From Isohypsibius dastychi (Eukaryota; Tardigrada; Eutardigrada; Parachela; Isohypsibiidae), in the NCBI GenBank assembly GCA_034696485.1, contig JAQIWT010000318.1, positions 1-23,490 on the forward strand: DNA of 23,490 nt, read 5' to 3'. How positions within the stretch are numbered: the stretch's first letter is position 1; each line of letters starts with the position of its first letter. Position numbers and translations under genes: made by a program. The notes under the pieces are model-generated. The model was given only the letters and a program-made list of their open reading frames with translations. It was not told where the DNA came from and ran no database searches. Shown one piece after another: positions 18,474 to 23,490 of this stretch.

Positions 18474-18897
18474 GTAAGTTACGCGGAAGGATAGTCTATA
18501 CTTATTGCTTTCTGGTTCAAATGATGAAATGTACCTCGATTGTGTTAGCGAAATTTGAAACACTGTTTCTTCACAAAATTCATTTTCAAACCTTGTATTT
18601 TGTAAACTTGGCTATAATTTTTGTTTTCAGTTTTCTAAGCAATTTTCTTACTCCTGGTTTGGAATGGTTTTCTAATAAAATTTGCACGATAAATATTTTT
18701 ATCTCTTGGTTAATTTCATCGTGTTCCTGTTCGTAAAACAAAAAACTTACACGTTTTCAGGTTACGTCAAGTGCGCATCGAAGTAAACCTTGCTTTTTTC
18801 AGGATTCCACAGTGAAGCAGACAATATGTTTATTTTTTGATTTATCTGTTCATGTATATATTCATTCACTGTTTTGATCACATGTGACGACCATGAG

Positions 18898-19388
18898 AAT
18901 CGACTCAAATTTGAGCAGGATCAGAATTTGCAACTCCCAGAAGATGATTATCGCCACCCAATCATCCAACACGTATTGGTAAGAAGGTCAGGCCCTCGAT
19001 ACGAGACTGATTCATTGAGAATTTCTTACAGAATTGCATCAGAGGACAACATTTTCAGTGGGAGTGTGCTACATCCAATTTCAGTGCACTAACAAAATCT
19101 GACTGCCTGTTTGATATTGACTGGGCTGGCTACAACTTTCCCTTCAGCCCGATCAGCTGGACGTTACAGAAAGCTTCCTGGTTTAACAGCAGTAGACGAG
19201 TTGACATTATGGCCAAGGTCTATGATACCCCTCTGAATCTCGAAACGTACGGACAGATTTTGATCACTGGCACGCCAGTTCTGGAACTCACCATTGCGGG
19301 TCACACGCTCACACTGAACAGCTCAAAACGGTACTGTGGGCGTCCCAAATTTGCTTGCCACCCTTCATGTGTACTAAAATCGACTTGA
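18898..19388 (+). CDS. Putative secreted Cys-containing protein, terminal exons (5' end uncertain)
   Basis: Exon 18898-18978 (27 codons, ending HPIIQHVL) and exon 19032-19388 join in phase 0 over a 53-nt intron with good signals (GTAAGA ... TTCTTACAG). The second exon has 118 codons before TGA, including WECATSNFSALTKSDC, SPISWTLQKASWFNSS and GQILITGTPVLELTIAG, then cysteines in YCGRPKFACHPSC. Three N-x-S sites suggest an extracellular protein. Alternatively, a 47-nt intron at 19371-19417 replaces the last residues with a second Cys cluster (SYYNCGLTCKLPC) ending at 19492. A first exon is not certain; MTNISVVTVLPAV from 18417 fits by phase but is a weak signal peptide. The segment SPISWTLQ is reminiscent of STLTWTLV in the 15454 gene. 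Confidence 0.5.
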
Positions 19389-19492
19389 AAGTGCGTGCCC
19401 ACGTGTCAAGTAAACAGAGTTACTATAACTGTGGTCTGACCTGCAAGTTGCCCTGTGTGACAATACTAACTTTCCGGTTCCATTCGTTCTAA

Positions 19493-19949
19493 GATATCCG
19501 AAAACAAGACATCCGGAAAATTGCTGCTTATATGCGCCGCCAATGATGTACCCATCATTGACTATCTTGGTCGCTCTTCTAAAGAGCATCAGCAGAATCC
19601 CACTCTTCGTGAGGCACCGAAAGTAAGTGAGCTGTAGATCTTGCTCCCAGTGTTCCCGTGCAAACACCAGAAATTCTTCGGATCCCAGTACCATGCCCTC
19701 TCGAAATCCCATTAGGCTTGAACGATGAAATAAACAAAATCCCATCACGCTTAAACAATGAAATAAACTGGCATGATAATACTGTGGTTCTGTAGGTTAA
19801 TAGTTCCACACACTGATTTCAGGGGCAAAGCAATTCTGATTACTTCTTCCTCTGCGGTTTTTCAACCTGTTCTTTGTGAAATGTAGTGGCGTTTTGCCAA
19901 CTCGTATTTTCGGTTCATTGCGTTTCTTTCATCCTGTCTGTACAAACCG
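19493..19949. other. Intergenic stretch with no supported gene
   Basis: Minus-strand ORFs across 19374-19809 overlap the end of the preceding plus-strand model and have no start context, domain or splice support. A short direct repeat (aatgaaataaa, plus) occurs near 19725-19760. Nothing else is seen. Confidence 0.4.
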
Positions 19950-20372
19950 ATGTCACACCTAGATATAAGACTTGCAATTTTCACCGCATTCAGATCGTTC
20001 TCCAATCAAATATCAACAGAGTTGTATAATGATCTTCCCGATTTTCAGATTTTTAAGTTGATAGGACGCCTTGCGTGTCCATTCAACCTTACGGAATTAT
20101 CTGCGACCACGAACGGAGTAAAACGACTGATTGACCTGATGACCACATCACCAACGGAGGACTGGGAAAGCTTTGGCTCCTTAAACGCAGCTGGTAAAGG
20201 ACAGTATGGAATGGCCATGCTCTATTCCCGTTTGTTGCGCTACAAAGTACACGCAATTCGAGATTTTTCGAAGAGTCCAACTTTCACAAAAATACAAGCT
20301 GAAACTTCTGTCATAGAATACATCAGCTCAAAGTTAAGCGAACTATATTCGAGACATTTCTCACCCGGGTAG
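19950..20372 (+). CDS. Uncharacterised 140-codon ORF
   Basis: The ATG at 19950 opens 140 codons to TAG at 20372, the longest ATG-initiated frame in the right half of the window outside the receptor gene. The composition looks like a globular protein: a segment GRLACPFNLTELS with one N-glycosylation site, then WESFGSLNAAGKGQYGMAML, YSRLLRYKVHAIRDFS and an amphipathic C-terminus (VIEYISSKLSELYSRHF). There is no signal peptide or membrane span. Two internal acceptor-like sites (gcattcag near 19994, cgattttcag near 20049) mean it could instead be the last exon of a spliced gene starting upstream. No family is recognised. Confidence 0.45.
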   Translation: MSHLDIRLAIFTAFRSFSNQISTELYNDLPDFQIFKLIGRLACPFNLTELSATTNGVKRLIDLMTTSPTEDWESFGSLNAAGKGQYGMAMLYSRLLRYKVHAIRDFSKSPTFTKIQAETSVIEYISSKLSELYSRHFSPG

Positions 20373-21224
20373 AGAAGTGTAGCGTATGTACCATTTGTGC
20401 ATTTCGTACAGTAAACTTCTGCGCATCGTAAAACTGGAGGATTGAGTATAACACTGTACCCACCCCTGTTCGAAAGGTTGCGTTAGATGTCCCGGTAAAA
20501 ATCGTGATTCGCTGTTGTAATTCCATAGCTAAGCCTCGGTTTCAGACACAAAGTTCTCACATTTCACAGAAAAATAAACGTGTGAGATATCACCAAAAAT
20601 ACATTGCATACAATACACGAAACATTTTGCGTCATACATAGGCGTGATAGCAACACAAGCGGGCAGAGTGACAATCCCAGACAGCAACTTACGTTGCGTT
20701 CCATTGAGAACGAGTATCCGGATGCCGCTCTTTGCATCGACAGCGGTTAACCAAGTTTTGTGCCAAAAGTCGAATTTCGCTGTAGGGAGGTGTGGCTAGT
20801 GACAGAGACAGACAGGGACAGGGAGGGGACAACTAGTCACTTTGCGTTATTTGCAAACCTATCACCCAACCTAATACAGGGTCCATGTGGGCAGCATGTA
20901 GGTTTCCCCTGGGGGTGCGGAAGACATTCTTCACAAAGATTGTATCCACTTCGTTGGACATTCCAGAATCGTGAAAAAATAGACCAATTCACTTAGTTCA
21001 CTACGTCAAAGACTCTCTAGCAGGGTGAGCAGGATAGAACTTTGCCGACAACGAATGAACGTTGTCGTCAAGATCCTTTCTTCAGAATAACGAAAGAACG
21101 ATAGCATTTTGACGACGGAAGGCCAGAAGAAGCTTCACTGTACATATGTGATTCAATGTTCAAGGCAACAGACAAATCAGGCTGATATACAGGATCTATC
21201 CTAGCTCCAAATCATGTTAGTCAA

Positions 21225-21245
21225 CCCCCCCCCCCCCCCCCCCCC
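21225..21245. repeat. Poly(dC) run, 21 nt
   Basis: Uninterrupted C21, the longest homopolymer in the window. Confidence 0.95.
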
Positions 21246-22014
21246 GTCTCTCCCAGGAAGACTTGACCAGTTATTGACCAGTTGACGCAGTATTTTTGTC
21301 CGCACATCCAAAGGGGGCGGATCAACACGAATTCACTCTTCACAAGGACTCCCTAACAGACAACAAAAATTGCTTCGCAACCCGCCCGTGCGACTCACAG
21401 CGACCGGAGGCTTTATCAGCTCTGAGGTCACTAAGTTGCCACCTCTTCTTACTTTTGTCTTTGGCTGCATACTTTAGAAGTTTTCATTGAAAATGACAGA
21501 AGTTCCTCACAGTAGGAAGGTCATGCCACACAACAGAATGACTGTTGACAAGCTGCCATCGTGAAATGTTGCCCTTGAGTCAAATTTTATCTATTTCCAA
21601 AATGGACGTATCAGTAACAGATCCCAAAATTTCGAACACAAACAAAACCGATCCAAAAGCTCATCAACTGTAGTTGGTTTCAAGGTCTATCTATTGCAAT
21701 CCATTGTACTGTGATTGCATGCAAATATCAAAAATGATACGTTGAGGAAAATGTTGATTTTTTTTGTTTGGCTGGTGACCTTGGGTTTTTGACCAATAAC
21801 TAATTCTTGTATGGTTATTGCAAAATTCCGCTCGATCCGATCTAATCAGTTTTCAAGGTCCATCGAATTTTAGGCTTATTAATCGCGAAAAGCAATCCTC
21901 AAAATCATGCCTAGAGGCTTTTACCGTTATACACCAGTCTCCAAGAAAAGTGTAATAAAGAGCAGTCACGCTGAAGGTCAGCGGAAGAAAAGCCTGCGGG
22001 AAAAATCGGTGAGC

Positions 22015-22027
22015 GGGGGGGGGGGGG
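22015..22027. repeat. Poly(dG) run, 13 nt
   Basis: Uninterrupted G13 in non-coding sequence. Confidence 0.95.
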
Positions 22028-22133
22028 CTTCATTTTATTTTTGTATCGGAGCTACGCTCTGATGTCATGTCCACCTCAAACCACCGTAAAAACGCTACAT
22101 GAAAACGCTACATATATGGATACCAACTGAAAG

Positions 22134-22261
22134 TGCCAACACTTTTGGTTGTTTTTGTCACTTCCGGTTGTTTATAAATTCCGGCTGCTTTTCGTACTAC
22201 CGGCTGCCTTCATTCTTACTGCTGTTTTTCTCACTTCCGATTGATTTTATCACTTTCGGTG
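22134..22261. repeat. Degenerate ~19-bp minisatellite, about seven units
   Basis: Successive units of 17-19 bp follow the pattern ttttcncacttccggctg: acttttggttg, tttttgtcacttccggttg, tttataaattccggctgc, ttttcgtactaccggctgc, cttcattcttactgctg, tttttctcacttccgattg, attttatcactttcggtg. It is non-coding on both strands. Confidence 0.7.
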
Positions 22262-22443
22262 CGGATCAAAAAAAACTGTACGATTCAAACTGGCTAACTT
22301 TAAATACCTCGGACTGTCAAAACCTATGATATGTTTGATAAGTGTGGGTCCCGTGGACAGGGACTTCTATGTCACTCTAGGTAATCGGTTTAACTCCCAC
22401 ACTCTTTTGTAATCTGAGCCCACCCTCCAAAACCAAAGCATCA

Positions 22444-22449
22444 TTTATT
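22444..22449 (-). terminator. Poly(A) signal of the gustatory-receptor-like gene
   Basis: AATAAA on the minus strand (TTAATAAATGATG), 113 nt past the TGA at 22562, and the only canonical hexamer nearby. Confidence 0.65.
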
Positions 22450-22561
22450 AATTTAAAATTGTACATGTTCAACCAAGAAGCTGAAGCTGAAGCCCATACT
22501 TCATCTTAAGTTCTGATAGATAGAAAAAGATGTCAAATTTGCTGGCCGTTGAAACTTTAGA

Positions 22562-23490
22562 TCATCGGATCGTGAGGTTATCAATCCGATCAATAAGGAA
22601 CTGTGTTGTCCGTTCGGCATCCGCTTTTGAATCCCTGGTCTGATAAATCAACACAACATATCCCAGAAGTGCACTGCCAACCTGTTCGAACCAAGTTGTT
22701 CAAAACGTTGAGAGCCAGTAAGTAAAACCTCACTGTGACAAAGTAGTTCCTGTTGATATAGAAGAGTCCCCCGGCGGATAACGCATTAGTCCGTGAGTTG
22801 ATCTTGGACTGAAGACTGTCACACTCTACGTGAATATTTACGTCCTGGGATTCGACAGTAATCTCCTGGAGGACATCGGACACTGAATTCGTCTGCAAAC
22901 AAGCCAAGATAAGAAAACAAGAGAATCCATGACACATAGGAAAACCTGGTCATCAGCGAATATTCCGGCAGCACGAAATAACATGTTGATAAAACTAATA
23001 AAACATTTGCCGAAAATATACACGAGGTACGAAATGTAGTTCATTCTTTTTTGGAGATATTCAGCATCCTCGGGTTTTGGATAGTCCGTGCTGAGCACTG
23101 CTGCAATAAGTGCAACGCAGTTGAGAATGTCCACGACAGAATAAAGTAAGATGAGGCCAGAAAACACGTGGTTGGTTTTCGTCATCAGAAACTGCATTGT
23201 TTGCAACTGCTTTCTGGCATTCCGTAGAAAGTGCACGGGATCTTTTGCAACTCTGTACTGGCGTAGTTCCCTAGCAGATTTCTGAACCGAATATGCTACA
23301 CTGAAGACCAGAAGACTCAAAAGAAGCTGAGGGCAAATCTGAACAAATGCTCGATAAAATGTATCGAGGCAGTACCAGATCTGTATAATGAAGTGTGGTG
23401 CAGTTGTGGAACGAACGAGGCCCGGCGAAAAAACTGGCGATTTGTTTCTAAGAATTTTCTGGTCAAATCTTTTCTTAGTCTCGTCCGAAA
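22562..23490 (-). CDS. Gustatory-receptor-like 7TM chemoreceptor, C-terminal part
   Basis: Partial: the reading frame is open to the right edge, so the N-terminus lies outside. Exons 23490-22946, 22892-22734 and 22681-22562 join in phase 0 over introns of 53 and 52 nt (273 visible codons plus TGA). Four membrane segments can be seen: CPQLLLSLLVFSVAYSV, VFSGLILLYSVVDILNCVAL, YLVYIFGKCFISFINMLF and the last, VGSALLGYVVLIYQT. The loop between the second and third is short, while a longer hydrophilic loop (DVLQEITVESQ to LQSKINSRTNAL) precedes GGLFYINRNYFVT. That sequence followed by a phase-0 intron and GYVVLIYQT matches the C-terminal signature of invertebrate gustatory receptors (TY-hhhhh-Q-F-like; here Gly-Tyr replaces Thr-Tyr). 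Family knowledge: these are plasma-membrane ligand-gated channels with an intracellular N-terminus. The ligand is not predictable. Confidence 0.75.

Larger units (their letters stand above)
20373..22443. other. Long intergenic stretch with low-complexity tracts
   Basis: No gene is supported on either strand; ORFs are under 80 codons and lack motifs. It holds a 21-nt C run, a 13-nt G run, a purine-rich GACAG-type tract (about 20799-20830), a short duplication of aaaacgctacat (22086-22112) and a minisatellite. Confidence 0.5.

Noticed and set aside
19374-19809. Minus-strand ORFs of 124 and 76 codons
   Set aside because: No start context or domain; partly antisense to the 18898-19492 plus-strand exons.
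1-23490. CRISPR arrays, bacterial operons, phage genes or rRNA
   Set aside because: No regularly spaced identical repeats with unique spacers, no operon-like gene packing and no rRNA-like sequence; gene structure is clearly that of an intron-containing animal genome.

Overview
The window is eukaryotic nuclear DNA from an invertebrate animal, most likely an ecdysozoan such as a tardigrade or arthropod. The evidence is genes built from many exons with very short GT-AG introns (many of 52-60 nt), AATAAA signals after stop codons, TATA boxes, and gene families typical of metazoans: a BTB-BACK-kelch protein, a small LRR receptor-like protein and a gustatory-receptor-like 7TM protein. I cannot name the species from sequence alone. 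All gene models were assembled by hand from splice signals and reading-frame phase, with no transcript support.

Layout. 1-1054: degenerate satellite-like repeats and no convincing gene. 1327-4085 (minus): a 14-exon gene for a 512-residue single-pass membrane protein with a signal peptide, a tiny LRR ectodomain, a Thr/Ser-rich stalk, one membrane span and a tail with tyrosine motifs; one of its introns carries more copies of the repeat. 4329-5247 (minus): a protein-kinase-like gene whose second half needs a frameshift. 5250-7000: no gene, but two inverted-repeat structures. 7000-8014: scattered coding-like remnants. 8015-10993 (minus): a complete 9-exon BTB-BACK-kelch gene (627 residues) with an upstream TATA box. 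11792-13490: a 1.7-kb foldback element with about 518-bp inverted arms. Its right end lies 12 bp beyond the stop codon of a two-exon gene for a 50-residue secreted peptide (13503-13707, minus, strong TATA box).

14581-19492 (plus) holds a broken coding remnant (14581-15262), a clear five-exon gene for a 194-residue secreted beta-rich protein (15454-16395), and two or three weaker models of secreted proteins (17580-17916, 18385-18473, 18898-19388). The 18385 exon shares a CC...H.AT motif with the 15454 gene, so this may be a small decaying cluster of related secreted proteins. 19950-20372 is an unrecognised 140-codon ORF. 20373-22561 is largely non-coding, with homopolymer runs and a 19-bp minisatellite. 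22562-23490 (minus) is the C-terminal part of a gustatory-receptor-like gene running off the right edge.

Nothing suggests that the genes act in a common pathway. The main structural themes are inverted repeats at three scales, five isolated poly-G/poly-C runs of 13-21 nt, and short-lived coding sequence (frameshifts, orphan exons) beside intact genes.
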